Counted from the first letter of the stretch, positions 25,028 through 38,904 are shown. The stretch: 64,000 nt of DNA from Aquilaria yunnanensis (GCA_039654915.1 CM077596.1:46684501-46748500), one strand, 5' to 3'. Numbers and translations are program-made. Notes: generated by a model from the sequence alone, not told the origin.

Positions 25028-25345
25028 AGAGTCAGAAGAAGAATAGTAAAAAGCAAGTTAGAAAACCAATCAAATAATATGAAAAAATTAATTGGTGGGT
25101 GAGATTTCCAATGAGATAAACATTGAGATATAGAAGAAGAATAGTAAAAAAGTTCAAGAACCAATGAGATAATATAAAAAATTAATTGGCTAGTGAGATT
25201 TCCAATGAGATAAACACTAAGGGTCAAAAGAAGAATAATAAAGCAATTAGAGAATCAATGAGATAATATAAAAGATTAATTGGTAGGTGAGATTTCCAAT
25301 AAGATAATATAAAAAGTTAATTGGTTTGTGAGATTTCATTTAACT
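25028..25345. repeat. Tandem repeat, about 95-bp unit, about 3.4 copies
   Basis: Repeated blocks share AGAAGAAGAATAGTAAA, CCAATGAGATAATAT, TTAATTGG and GTGAGATTTCCAAT in the same order, starting near 25030, 25128 and 25220. Copies differ by small indels. Confidence 0.7.
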
Positions 25346-26500
25346 TTCTTTAGTTCTTAAAGTTAATAGAAATAGAAAATTATTAGAAAAGCAAAGCAAA
25401 ACATTACTAGTTTGTAATGGTAATCTTTATAGAGGTAATAATTTTTAAATAAAGTAACATAATTTTTAGTTAATTTATTCCAAATATGTGACGTATGATT
25501 TTATGTAAATAAAGTTTAATATAATAATAATTTAATTAAAACAATTTCACAACACTTATATATATATATATATAGACACTTTCCTACTATTATTCCTACT
25601 CTCACTCCCTCGCCCACTTCAGGTCACCTAATTTAAGAATAAGGATATGTTAAAATTAATATGAACGCTTACTTTGTTTCACACATTTCAATAACACTTT
25701 ATCTACTGCATGCATAATTAATCTAACTATTAAGATGGATCGAATATTTCAATAAAAAAAATAATATGGAAAAAAAATCTGATTGTCAGTTTGTAAACCT
25801 TAGCGGAGAATAGAAAACAACAAAAATAAAAAGCTCAAAGTTTGTATTTTTTTCTTCTACAAACCAATAGCAAAGTAAAGCTCACACTTTGAATTGGATT
25901 AAGCAAGAAGACATTTCTAATCAATGAGAAACTTGTGTAAGTAACGGGATTTAAGAAGAGATTATGCTAAAAAACACAAAGTCAATGAACAGATAACTCA
26001 AAGTTCAACTTGAGGCAAATGAATATGAAATCTAACTTAAGTAATTCAATCAAACAATTGAAAGAGCAAAATAATAATAAGGATTGATTATGCACATATC
26101 TAGTGGTCATTGGATGAGCAATGAATATTGACGGTGGAACTTGAGTTGACCCGAATAACTCAACCAACCAAACCCAAGTCTTAACCTTACTTGGTTTGCC
26201 TAAAAAGTCAATGTCCCATGATTCGACATGAACTCAAACCCAAGATAACCCGAAACCTAACTTGGCCAAACTTAAAAAGAACCGAACTTGAGATAATTTG
26301 AACTCAAGATGACCTGATCTTGAGCTGACCTAAAACTTGAGAAAACTCTAAACCTGAGAAGACATAAATCTAAGGAGACCAGAAACCTAAGGTTACCTTA
26401 CCTAAAAAATGATTCAAAAAAAGAATGATGAAAGCCAATAGATATAAGTTCAATATAATAATACTGGAATAACTTAAACTAAATTATTCAATACCTAAAT
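25346..26500. other. AT-rich non-coding DNA with a (TA)n microsatellite
   Basis: A TA dinucleotide run is at about 25557-25575. A low-complexity stretch at 26210-26400 repeats ACTTGAG and AACCTAA-like words. No gene is seen. Confidence 0.5.
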
Positions 26501-28900
26501 GATTTGCCACCTATGATGTAAAGGATCTCTAAGTAATTCCCTTAGTTCGAAGCCAAGGTAGGTAAACCCCAAGTTATTTTCCTCAAATAAGTTTTATTGA
26601 GTAAGGAAAGCAAGTTAAGTAGGGTTAAGTTGAGTTCCAAAGTGTAATTGGCATCTAAGGGGTAGAAAGGGTAAAATGGTAATTTTGGCACAAGTTAGTG
26701 GCATGACCATAATTTCAATAAAATTTGGTTCATGCAAATGTTTTGAGATAAATAACTTAAGACGTTAAGTGTTTATAGCCGTTTGAACCAAAAGTGTAAA
26801 TCAATGGGGAAAAATGAACCAAGTGAGAAATTGAGCTATTATGTCTTATAATGGCTTTAATGGCTTCATTGGTTTCAATGGCTTAAGGACAAAGTATGTG
26901 GGTAAGGAAAACATTTTTACGTGATTAAGGAGATATGGAGTAAGAAAGTTTAAGTGGCCTAAGTGAATTAAAACTAAGTTTAAGGGCGAAAGTGACAAGT
27001 AGGAGAGAAATGGGCTAAGTGAGAGTAGTTGGTTATATAATTGGTAAAGATGGAACTATTCATCATCTCCCTCATCTACACTTTTCATAGTTGTCCTCTC
27101 TCCATAGCTCATCCTCATTAAACCTCCTACTCTATCCAAAATTTCACGAAATTTGAAGGCCCTAAAGCTATCCCAACAAGCCCTTTGCTCATCTTTGGTG
27201 TATTTGGAACATTTAAAGTTGTTCTTGCAAGTTTTTGGTTCAAACCCTAAGGTAAGCATATTTGATCCTTGTGGTTTAGTTCTAAGCTTGTTAAATGATT
27301 AGAAATGGCGTTAATTTCATACCTTTGGTGTCCAACATGATTGAATTCAAGCTAAGGAACTCTGTTGAGCTCATGTGTGCATGTTATTTGCTTTTTGCTT
27401 TGAGGATGATTTGAGGTAAGGTATTCAAGCTAATCTAGCTTAAGTATTGTATAGAAATGTAGTATTATATGTAGGAGTGAAGTAGAAACAATACTTATTT
27501 GAATTGGCTTTGTGGATTGAAAGGTTGAGCAAGTTTTGTACAAGATCGTATAAGAGCAATAAAATGCTGTCAGGTCGACGCATTGCCAGCTATGCTCTAA
27601 AAAACCCTTATGTTGCTGCCCTTGGAGACACGTCGCTAAGGCTCAACCCTTCAAGCTTGGGACACCTTAAGGATGCCTTAATCTCTCAGTTATCATCCCT
27701 AGGCCATTTTAAGATGTTCCATAGGATCGGTCTAAAACTCATTCATAAGTTGGGAATTATGCATTATTTATATGGTAGCTAAGCGGTGTCATTAAGGTAG
27801 GGTAAGAAATGGTGGCTAAGCGGGTTAAAATGCTGAAGTCATTAAGGGAGCACTAAGAGGACTAAGACGGGTTTCGACTTATTTGTTGGCACAATAAGGA
27901 GGTTTTAGACCTTAAGGCAATGAAGAAGAAATCTAAGAGGATCCCAACCAAACCTTTTTGTTTGATAATTAAGCGACTAAGGAACTCTAAGCTAAGCTCC
28001 AAGAGCTTAGAAAGTTAGATCATATAAGGTGGCTACCCTACATAATAAGTCAAGGGGAAGAGACAAGTAATGAGGGGAGTAAGTGACGATTTACTCTAAT
28101 TAGCCCGTCAAAAGGTGGGCAAGGGTTAAGTAAGTGATAACTTACTCTAAGACGCCTGTAAAAGGACTTCATGGGGTTGGCTAAGTGCTAGCATAGGATA
28201 TGAGGGCCAATATCTAAGTATCCAAACTGTATGAGCTCATGGAAGTTTGGAGCACCTTTGGGTGTAAAGAAGTCCTAAGTGCATTTGCTTGTGCATATTT
28301 CATCTATCCATTAATCCATCCATTATTTTCATTGTATGTTGTTCTTATTCTTGTTTCTGGTTGTATTGTTGGTTCCTTTGTTTGTTTTGTATGATATATG
28401 TATATTTTTTGAGCTTTCCATGCTTGCATATGTTTCCCCTTACAGGTGTTGAATCCTTATTGAGTACTTTTAAGTACTAACCTTTTTAAAGTTTTGTAGG
28501 TATTAAGTGGGCTAATCGGACTGAATAGTTGGTAAGGGTTAGCTGTTGAGGCTAAGTTTTATTGGTTTGAAGGTACTCTCTACGCAAAAAATCTTATGTT
28601 TCGGAGTTACTTGTAGCATAAGCTAATGCTGACTAAAGTATTTGCCCTTCAGTTTAAAGCTAAGTAAGTATAAGGAAAGTGTAGCTCATAACCAGAAGCT
28701 AACTTACTTGGGTAAAGAGGTAAGGATGAATCTTTGTAGATATATGTTGCTTCTTCTATATGTATGGTATTTTCATTCAAAGAGACTACCTCTACTAGTG
28801 TCTATTAGTATGTATAACACCAGGGAAACATTTGGGTGCATATAAGATTGAGGTGTATCCACATAGTTATTACTTAAAGTTAAAGCAACTAAAGTTTTAA
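26500..28900 (+). other. LTR-like remnant, boundaries unresolved
   Basis: The organisation resembles a long Ty3/gypsy LTR. There is a promoter-like TTATATAATT near 27033, then a C/T-rich leader, ACCCTAAGGTAAGC (donor-like) near 27245, and TACAGGTGTTGAATCC followed by TATTGAGTACTTTTAAGTAC near 28445-28480. The last motif is similar to one in the solo LTR at 2471-4575. No TG...CA ends or target duplication could be fixed. Confidence 0.3.
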
Positions 28901-31900
28901 GTCTTGGCTAGAATTGAATTTTGTTTTCATTAATTGCCACAACACCATCTTCAATGCTATTTTAATTTATTATCATTACAAAGCCAGGATGATGCATGCA
29001 TATTTTCTATACAAGGTAGGCTAAAGAACTAGTTATGCATAATTATTTAAGATACCTCACGAGTAATAACTAGTTAATTGTAACTTAAATGGGATCATAG
29101 TTCCCTAAGAGTCTACCAGTGGTGGTAAATTCAGGGCCCTAAGACCTTGTTTCACCACACATTATGGTCAGAAAAGAAACAACTTAACACCAAAATTAAC
29201 TAAATATTGTAACGATCTGAAACCTAGTTAAATAAAGAACCACATCATTTGATACTAGAGTAATCTAAATTTTTTTAAAACCCAAATCAATCCAAAACTT
29301 GATAATGGCTTAACTTGAATATAACCCAACCCACTTGAACTTCCATGTATAACAACTACTAATTGGCCTTTGTACCTAGTTAGGTTTGAAGTAAACCGCT
29401 GTTAGGAGTGGAATCATAATAGCCTGCCTGCACCAAACGAACAAAGGGCTAAGGAACGCTTACGTTGGGAAACTTGAAAAAGCAATCATTTTATTTTCTG
29501 GCTACTTAAAATTATCCGCAACGAGCTTAAGGGTTAAGGCATAAGGAATGAGAGGGGACATGTATCGAACACTAGCGATGGAGAAGGAAGGGCAAAGCCT
29601 TGTTCCACTCATGCCGTGGTTTGGAGACCATTGGTTTTATTAAATGACTTGATTTCTTAAAGCCCTACAAATAATTATGGTTTTAGCATAGAGATAGGTA
29701 TACAAGAATAAAAAAAATAATGCGTTTCGATTTTAAGTTTAACCATTTTCTTAAAGACGACTATTATATATACTAATTACCTAGGTGTGGCACTATTCTT
29801 ATGAACAATATTGTTCTGCTACAATGTAGGGATTTTTTTCCCAGAACTTTTTATTTTGGTTTTTTTTCCAAAAAAGATAAATTACACAATTGGTTCTTTA
29901 TTTTTCTAGGGTGATGTATTCAATGAGGGGTAAGTATTTAGTTTTTTCAGTTTAAACTGGACCAAATAAGTCAATTTTTGGCTTTACATGGTAATAATGA
30001 ATAAATCGAATTCAAGTCTAGAACAAACCTTAAACTGAACCAAAATATTTCTGTTTGGTTTGGATCATAAACAAATTAATCGAAATAATGGGAAGAAGAA
30101 AGATGTTCTTTGTTTTGAGATTCCAAAACCGAATTATCCTAACTAACAGAATTAACAAAAGAAATGGGGGAAAACTAAGGATAAAGAAGCTCCTATTGCT
30201 AGTTGTTGCAAAACAGAACACCCAAAATTCCAAATATTGAAAGACTCTAAACATAAACACTTTCAAGTTCATGGCCGAACTTATATACAAGTTGTTTAGA
30301 TTCAGGATCTAAGGTGCATTATAATTCATATTAATGGGCCATAAAGGCATAATTTCAACATACAGAAAACCAGCAAAACCTTTAACTACAATTTGTCTTT
30401 TAACATACATATTCTTATGTTCTTGGTACTACTTGGTCCATTTGAGTTTCTTGGCAGCTTTAGAATGAAACCTGTTTCTTGTGCACAATTCACCTTATTT
30501 CGCAACTCTCCTTAATCTCATGCAAATTATGAAAATCAAGTCAATGTTCATCAAGTAAATTATCACCTAAGGCCTACACAAAACCTAGCAATAAACTTAT
30601 AACTCCAATTAGCCTCATCTGCACATTTTAGAGACATAAGGGTGAGATTCCGGTGAAATCTCTACAAGGATTAACAAAACAATTTGACAATACCAACTAT
30701 GTTTTATGTGCAATTTTTCAAATAGAAGGTTGTGTGGGAGGCTGTTTGCCTGAGGAAGATGGATGGGCAAAGAGGTTACGCTAAGTGGTGTTTATGAGTG
30801 AGCGAGAGGCTAAGACAGTGAGAGTGAGGGATGAACTAGCCAAGAGGTAAGAGTACATGATGGGATCTGGATTACGATGGGACGATGCAAAATGAACAAG
30901 CGAAGAGTGAGGTGAGATGAAGGAGAAGTTAAGATGAATGATTGATAGAGCAAAGTGAGATAGATGGTTATGGCTGTGCGTGTATGTCTCTGGAGTAAGA
31001 CTTAGTGAGAGAGAATGCCAAACAGTGAGTGAGTGCTGACTACTAAGTGGCTAAACTTTGTGGTGTGTGCAAGTGAGAAAGTGACCCAGCCCAACAAAAA
31101 AGCCCAAATATGGAGAAAGGGTAATTCAGTGACCGAAATAACCGACCCCTAACCAAAAGAGAATCGAAATAGAAATTAACTTTATTCAATTTTCCTAAAA
31201 ATTAAACAAAAAAACCAACTAAATTGAATTGAATCAATTTTTTTATTTTTTTAATTGATGCAAATAGTGATCACCCCATCTTCAGTTCCTCAAACTTTAA
31301 AAAAAGCACTTTTGCTTTTTTTTAATAGAATTTTTTTGCCAAAGGGGGGGGGGGGTAACTTATCACTTGATCCTTAAACTCTTGGATTTTGTGTTTTAGG
31401 ACCAAAACTTTCATAAGCGACACTTAAGGCATTGATTTGTCCTAAAATTACAAATTCACTATATTGGTATTATGTCATATATTTTTTATTTACTAAATTT
31501 GTTACCAACACCTTTCAAATGTTTCAATTTATTAGGTCTTTTGAGTCGATCACAATGTATTTTTTAATTCATAATTTTCAATAGTTTTTCTCTGTAAATA
31601 TTATCAACATAAAAAAATTGTATCTTCATTGATCACCCCAGATCAAATTGTGGGTTGAAATCTAGTTACCTTCTATGTTTATAATCTTATAAGTTGTAAT
31701 CTAGTTACCTTCTATGTTTATAATCCTTTATAAGATCAATTTGCACATACAAATGAAAAGTAAATGAAGAAGCCACTTTTCAAGAAAGCAGTTCGATGCA
31801 GTAAACTATTGTCGTAACCGAAATGGCGGGCTTACCAATTGCATTACAAGACCTCACTCCTTCTATAAGTAGTAGCTTTGCCAAATACTTTATGAATCCT

Positions 31901-32524
31901 AAACTAAATAAGAAATGCGTTGCTTGGCTTGAATGCATTTTTTTTTCAATTTTTAAAGACAATAAAAAATGGGTAGGCAAATTATAATTTTGGAAGTTGG
32001 TCAAAATCATGTCAAAATTGGGAAGGCTTGGTTGAGGGGTGATTTTGGGATTAATGCATCAATTTAGTGGTAATATTGGCTCTAATTAACTAATGTATGG
32101 GCGACAGGCAATTAGGCTATCAATTACACTTCTGAATTCAATAATATCCCTTGTTTCCCCTTTATAATAATATAACTAATATATATACCTAGCGTTGCTA
32201 TGGGATTTCTTATTTTATTGGGTTTTCGAAATGTATAAATATTTAAATGCTTTAGATATATTAGTATAAAACATACTACGATCAAACCAACAAGTAAAAA
32301 TTATTACAGTAAAACAATCCAATATATTATCACCAACATAGTTTATCTATTTTGTCAAACCTTTAAGTTTTAAATAATAAAGAATTCAGGTGAACATATC
32401 ATAAACATTTGAATATCTTTCCTATATTTATTCATGAATTAATGCATTTATAGCCACACATCGAGATTGTTGTTATAATAATGTATGTGCAAGATAGAAT
32501 TAATAAAGTTCAATCATATCATGA
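28901..32524. other. Non-coding, mixed decayed repeats
   Basis: No gene recognised. A 12-base G run is at 31344-31355. A near-duplicated phrase (TCTAGTTACCTTCTATGTTTATAAT) occurs twice at about 31660-31730. The rest is AT-rich. Confidence 0.5.
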
Positions 32525-33680
32525 TTTTTTCTTTTGATAATTAGAAACTTAATTACAATACAAAAGTCAAGAAAGGATAGCTGATGTTAGATTGAGCGTA
32601 AAAGAAACACTCTATCATAGAACTATCACCAACGAATAGAGATAAAACTTCACCATTTTTGCAACAATCCGCATTGTCTTATTTACCAACGTTGTCTCTT
32701 GGGTTTGATGTTGACGAAGAACCTGAAGAGTTTGAGAACAGTAAAAAAAAATAGCAATATATGTCAGCTTAAAGTTGTTCATAGTTTTAACAGTTTCATA
32801 AATTGCCTCTAGCTTTACTTGTAATGCAGATGAGCAATTCTGCCATAACTTGGAATTATGATATTTTGGAGGGGCATCAGAACCCATCTAGAGCCAAGCA
32901 GAAGCTCCTAGACCTGAGGATTGCCACCATGCATCATCCACCCTAAAGATAATAAAATTTGTTAATGGAGCCAGAAAATTCTTACTTCCCCAACTCTGCC
33001 ATAGGCTGTTGGACAAACAAGCAAAGAAAATTTTCTAGGCCAAAAGGTAGTCTCTAGAATATGAAGTCTGTTAGATTATATCTTCCCTTTTGGATATTAG
33101 AGAATCGGAGTCAAAGGGCCTATTACAAAAGCTACAATCATTTCTTCCAAGCCAAATAATCTAGAGTGTAGAGATTGAAAAGACCAACCAATTATAAGGC
33201 CATTTGGCACTAGTTGCAAGAAGGGAAGTCAACCATACTTCAAAGGAGACTGAATTATCTAAAGGAAGAGGGGTGCAAAAGTTATCCTAGATCTCTCTTG
33301 ACCTATAACAGCCCCAAAAAAGGTGAAAAGTTGTCTTTCTTAACATATTGCATTTTTATAAAGAGAGATCTTGAAGCCCCCATTAGTAGCAATATTATTG
33401 CCCGTTGGGAGAGCATTTAATAAACACTTCCAAACTAATATTTTGAGTTTTTGGGGGTAGGTGTAACCCCCACACCTTTCTCATTATATGGGAAAAATCC
33501 TAATGCTGAGGGGCCTCTGTTAGATTCCCTTGAGAATAAAATAAGCAAGCTAACTATGTCTTCACTATACTTGAATAACTTGCCTTTGAAGAATACAAAC
33601 CTTGTGATGAACCCATCCAATGAACCATATCACTGCCTCTATGTTGAGAAGGATGAGGCAAGGCGGTAATCTAACTAACG
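32525..33680 (-). pseudogene. Truncated L1-type LINE, 3' end of ORF2 (minus strand)
   Basis: On the minus strand broken frames read like the zinc-binding region after plant LINE reverse transcriptase (PPKTQNI, NALPTGNNIAT, then IIWLGRNDCSF). An RNase H-like segment follows (RVDDAWWQSSG and QVKLEAIYETVKTMNNFKL). Several stops are present. The segment ends in an A-rich stretch at about 32525-32535 on the minus strand, as expected of a LINE 3' end. 5' truncated. Confidence 0.6.
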
Positions 33681-36169
33681 ATTCTTTTGAAGAACATATT
33701 TTAAAGAAATTGCATATTCCACCCTAAAACATGATATTAACAACAATATAATTAAAAATTAAAAATGTTATAACTACATTAGCAAAATGAAATAATTGAA
33801 TAATTTATATTGGTCATTCTAGATGTATTACTAATAGTTTTTTTTCCAACTATTGTACGAACAATTTTATAATAGACTGAGGACTAACTCATCTCACTAT
33901 ATAAGAACAAATTTCCTTGAATTACAACCACAATATATTTACTAAAAAATAATTTTGATATTAGACACGTATGAGATTCTAACCCTTGGCAGGGACATTG
34001 CTTATGATGCTGAAGATTTGACTCCATTTTCTTTAAAAAGCATCTCTATAATGTGTGAGTTTCCTTGGCCCAATGATTGAAACTGAAAATTTTAATAATG
34101 ATACTATTAGAATTATACATACATGGCCTTTTTATATACGAAAATATTTTTATAATTTAAATGCTAATATATATAAGTGCATGTGATACACCTTGAAAAT
34201 AAGCGGAAGTAGAAATTGGCTTTTAGTTGACGAATTCGTTGAATCAACTTTTTTCACAGTAGTGTAGATACTTCAGACGCCTAGCTAAAATTTGCCGTTT
34301 GCAAATATTTTTTTCTCCCCACATTTTAGTTTTGGAGACAGAGTCTTGAGAAATCGCCCATTTATCCGATCAATTTGATTTATATTTTACATTCAAAATA
34401 CAATCTACAAATGTTATAATGCTTAGATTGTTTATAGGCGTAAAGCCACTAAAGAATTTTGTTTCAAACCCACCACCTGTGATTGTCGTGGACATGGATG
34501 CAGCCAGAAATTGAGTCTAGGGGGCAATGGCATGGCATGGGTAGGCTGTTAACATATATAAATTTGAAATCAATAATAGAAGACATTAAATAATATTATA
34601 TATAGACATATGAAATTTGAAAGTTTATAATAATTAAACTCAATTTAAAAGTTTATAACTTAAAATTTAACACAACAATTTACATATACAGGCATGTGAA
34701 ATTTAAAAGTTTACAATAATTAAGTTTAATTAAAAAATTCAATTTGAAATCAGTAGTTTTTTTTTTCTAAATGAAATAAATTCAATTTATAGAGAGTAAA
34801 AAAAGATGGTTTGAATTTTTCATTAATTATAAAAAATTATTATACAGATTAAATACAACAGTTAGCGAATAGTTTAAATTATGATCTAAAAAATTATTAT
34901 TAGACAAATATTCTAAGTTAACAAATTTCATACAATGGAACTAAAACGAAACTGTTTTAATAGATTTATGACTAAAACAAAACATTTTTAATAGGTTAAT
35001 AACCAAAACAAAATGTTTTATAGATTAGGGACTAAAACAAAATAATAATTAAATGTTAGAGACTATCACACAATTTACTCGATAAGAAATAAGAAAGGGC
35101 AGTAGAACTTTAAAAGGATAACATATATCAAAGCCCCTTATTAATTATAAAATTTACATATAGGCACCTATTGTTAGCATTTCTACAATTTTGTCACATA
35201 TTTAATAACCCAAAGTATTTAAAATTTTAAGGGGCGGCTGCCGCCTCACATTCCTAAGAAGCTAGGCCCCTACTTATGGACGAAAAGTTTATAAATTTAT
35301 TTATTTCATTTACATAATTAATCATACTAGAGGAGCTTCTGTTATTCCCAATAGCGAACGGCTCTCAACCTGAAATCTCTTTTGATAGAAATGTCATGAG
35401 TATCAATTTTAGTAGAGTCTGTCAAACAAAAAGGAAATCTGAAGTTATACAAAACAACACGCGCAAAAATATATTTAAAATTTTAAATATCTTAAAAGAT
35501 ACTAATAGCATATAAAAGTCAAAATTACAAATCTTTTCTCTGTTTTTTTATTCTCATTGTCAAGATAACTCGTGGCAATGAAAGAAACAACAACAAATTA
35601 TGTACCTGTGTGTGATCCAAGATCGATGGAAATTAGGTAAGACTCGGTTATTAGTTATTACCAGTTATTTTTAATTTTACGTCACAAATAATAATGCATT
35701 CATTTTAATTAAAATTAAGATTATCAAAATTGATTAATTTAAAACATAATTTTATTCAAGTTATTATTAATTACGTAGAATATCAATAGTGTTAGTTTTA
35801 CATTGAAAATCAACAAACAAAAGGAATAATTGCTTATTTTTACTGAAAATTTGGATGTCAAATAACTTTAAGTTAATCGAATAAATATTCCATGTAAAAG
35901 TAGCGGTACTAGATTGGATAAATAAAAACTTTAAAGGCCTACAAACAAACACTGTGTAATACCGAAAAGGATACTAGAAAGCTGTTTAAACGTTGATGGC
36001 TTGTTTGCAACTCGAGTCGAGCCAAAAGAGTGGGACTATCAGCAAAAAAATAAAAATAAAAAGTAATAGGGCTAGGAATGCAATTAAAAACATAAATTGG
36101 GTTTCTAAACGTTAGAATTCATTTTAGCCTTCCGAAAAACATAAGTGGTCGTGAGGCAACTATGACAAG
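33681..36169. other. AT-rich non-coding DNA with short tandem repeats
   Basis: About 34610-34745 holds two degenerate copies of a ~75-bp unit (GAAATTTGAAAGTTTA-like). About 34935-35045 holds three degenerate ~37-bp units around GACTAAAACAAAA. A GC-richer segment near 35235-35275 may be the edge of a decayed DNA transposon. No gene is seen. Confidence 0.45.
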
Positions 36170-37590
36170 CTTGGACTTCATCTTGGCATTAAGGTCTTTT
36201 GCATCTCTTTAAAGGTCTTGGAGGATTTGGGATCAAGGATCTTAGGCTTTTTAATCAAATTCTTCTTGTCAAGACTTTTGGTTAATATTTATAGGGTCTA
36301 TTGATTCCTTGGTCTACCAAGTACTTATGGCCAAATATGGAAATGTTCATTCAACTTGCTCAATTAAAGTCAATGGGAATGCAACTACTATTTGGAGAAG
36401 TCTATTGCATGGTCGAGCACTGCTTCATGATCATATTCAATGGAATATTAGAGATGGTTCCACAACCAAAGTATGGGAAGATGCATGGATTCCAGGAATT
36501 TCACCTATGCACTTATGTGCTATCATAGGGGATCCTTTTTTGTCAAGCAAGGCTATAATCTGGAATTGTGGAGATAGTCTTCATCTCTCTTGAACCCTGC
36601 AGGCAATGCTCTGAGCTGCTTGTCACATCTTCAATTTCAAACCATTTTTAAGTCTATATGGGCCTCTCATATTCCTAAAAAATATAAATCATTTTTATGG
36701 AAATGCTTATTGCAGACTTTGCTGACAAGAGCACATCTTGCTACCCATGGGGCTCTGATGGATCCTTTATGCCTCTGATGTCATTCTTACTCGAGATGAT
36801 GTTCCATTTTTTATGAGAGCTTGTAGTATCTCAGGATATCTAGGGCAATTTCTGTTTGTGCCTTAAGCTATCTGCTTGTTTGTCTTTTGAGGCATGATTT
36901 ACTTTTTTCTTGAGTCATCAGAAGCATCAGTTTCCATGTTGGCTTCAGTTCTTTTTTTACACCCTTTGGACCATCTAGATCGATTGTAATGAGTAGATTT
37001 TTCAACATGCTACCTTCCATGGCTCATCTTTAATCATTAGAAAAGATGAACTTCTGCTATAGATTTCTCTTGCAAGGGATTTCCAACAAAAGTTTGCCTT
37101 TTTTTCGTATAATCCTCCTCCCAATATATGTGAAACTTGGGGTAAGGGTAGGGACCATTAGCCCCCAGTTGAAGCCAAAAAATTTTGCCACAGATAGGGC
37201 ATGGTGAAACTTGAATGACATTGGTGCACGGCTTGGGTTTGGCTAGGCATCAATGGACCTCCAATTAGTTGAAAAGGCTTTCTTATTCCAGATTACGAAT
37301 TAGGCTTAGAGGCCGATCTTTAGGTTATTCATGAAGTTGTACTTTTCACATCCACCCACAACCTAGCCTTAGTAACAAGTTTGACAAATTGTTCACAGGC
37401 TCTCCGGGTGCTCTTTGGTGCTCTATCTCTCAGCAACTCTCTCACTACTTTAATCCACCAGACTGTTCATTTATTGAATTCCTTTTAGCGTTGCTTTGTC
37501 ATTATGATTTTGAAGCAAAAATTTACTTCCGCTCGTCAACTTGCTTCTTCTATGCTCACTTAATCCTCTGTTTTTTATTAATTCTAATTA
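36170..37590 (+). pseudogene. Truncated L1-type LINE ORF2, interrupted by the Ogre insertion downstream
   Basis: Plus-strand frames with stops read GGFGIKDLRLFNQ (about 36215, end of the reverse transcriptase), WRSLLHGRALLHDHIQW and RDGSTTKVWEDAWIPG (36385-36500). Then comes the zinc-binding region IWASHIPKKYKSFLWKCLLQ (about 36657-36717), followed by a weak RNase H-like region to about 37560. Nonsense and frameshift changes show it is dead. The Ogre element inserted just beyond its 3' end at 37608. Confidence 0.62.
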
Positions 37591-38122
37591 AAAAAAATCA
37601 TATACATATGTTGACACCCAATTTCGTCCGGCCATTAAAATAATTTTAAAAAAAAATTAAATAAAAAAAATTAAATAAAAAAATGTATTATTATTATTAT
37701 TGTTATTATTATTGCTAATTTTTTTTAATAGTTTAAAATATATATATTTTTTTTGTTTTGTTTTGTGAAGATTTGATATATGTGTGTATATGTGTATGTT
37801 TGAAAGAAAAAAAGAAAACTCCATAAAAATGACAAAATTTAAAAGTTTGAGGTAAAAATGACAAAATTAAGAAGTTTCAGGCAAAATTGACAAATTCTGA
37901 AAGTTCCAGGAGCATTTGGCAGTTTGTCACATAAAATTTTGAGCCTGCCGACGTTTTTGGCTCAAATTGACAGAAAACGACAAAATTGTCAAAATCAGAA
38001 GCTTCAGGAACTTATCCAGAGGCTGAGAGACGTAAAGGACTAAAATTGTCATTTTACCAATTTAAGAGATAAGTTTGAAATTTTTTATTAATTTATCCGT
38101 CCACAGTTCAGCCAAACTCCTT

Positions 38123-38132
38123 CTATAAATAC
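38123..38132 (+). promoter_or_regulatory. TATA box in the 5' LTR (element promoter)
   Basis: CTATAAATAC lies between AT-rich U3 sequence and the pyrimidine-rich leader, giving a predicted start near 38155. The same motif is at 58923-58932 in the 3' LTR. Confidence 0.6.
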
Positions 38133-38303
38133 CCCTCCAAATTCAGTGATGAACACAGAAAAAAATAGCAAAAAAACTTAGAGCTCCGTTTTAAAAAAAA
38201 AATAAAATTACAGCCCTTAGCCCCAGCCCTCTTCCCTTCTTCCCCAGAAAGCCAAAACTTTTTTTCTTTTCTCTATTCCGTCTCTCTCTCTCTCTCTCTC
38301 TCG

Positions 38304-38620
38304 CCGTGCCCACCACCGCCGTCCGCCGGCCACCACGCCTCCGCCCAGCCGTCCTGCCGCCGTCGTCCGGCCGTCCCGCCGCCGTCGCCGTCGTACCCAG
38401 CCTGACGTCCGCCGCCGCGCCGTTCCCCTTTTCTTCTTCTCTCCCTGCGCCGGCTGCTGCCCGCCGCTCCTCCACCGCCCTCCGCTTCGCGCCGTTGCCC
38501 CTCCGCCCGTGCTCGCCGTCGCCCTGCGCTTCCGCCCCCACGCCCTTGCGCCCCGTGCCCTCGCCGCCGCTCGCCTGGCTGCCCCTCCCTCCCCCCACGC
38601 CGTCCGTGTCGCGCCTCTTT
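38304..38620. other. GC-rich block within the LTR leader
   Basis: About 320 bp dominated by CCGCCG/CGTCGC words inside an otherwise very AT-rich LTR, directly after a (TC)n run and downstream of the TATA box. It would be in the 5' leader of the RNA. The 3' copy is at 59104-59420. Both strands are open in several frames because of composition; no known domain is seen. Confidence 0.6.
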
Positions 38621-38904
38621 CCTGGGATTCAAAAACAAAAACTAAAGGGTATAACTCTTGTTTCACCCATCATCTTTTCAATTTCTTTCTATTAGGTCAC
38701 TAACCTTTTTATTTTGTCTTTGCAGAAAATTAATTAACTAACTCATTTATTTTTTTACTTGTTTATTTATTTGTTTATTATTGTTATTATTACTAACCCT
38801 TTTTTTTTTGTTTGTTATTAGCAACTAACAACTAACTTGCTAATTTTTACTAACCTTTATTATTATTGTTGTTAATAATTAATTAAATTGTCTAACTTTT
38901 ATTT

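Noticed and set aside
24775..25227. 150-residue minus-strand ORF
   Set aside because: Overlaps the tandem repeat and has a repeated low-complexity sequence; no domain.
33714..35300. Possible DNA transposon near 34490-35275
   Set aside because: GC-richer edges suggest ends, but no convincing inverted repeats or duplication could be aligned.
38191..38703. Overlapping R/G/A/P-rich ORFs on both strands (and identical ones at 58991-59503)
   Set aside because: They come from the GC-rich LTR block, which is open in many frames; no domain and no codon logic.
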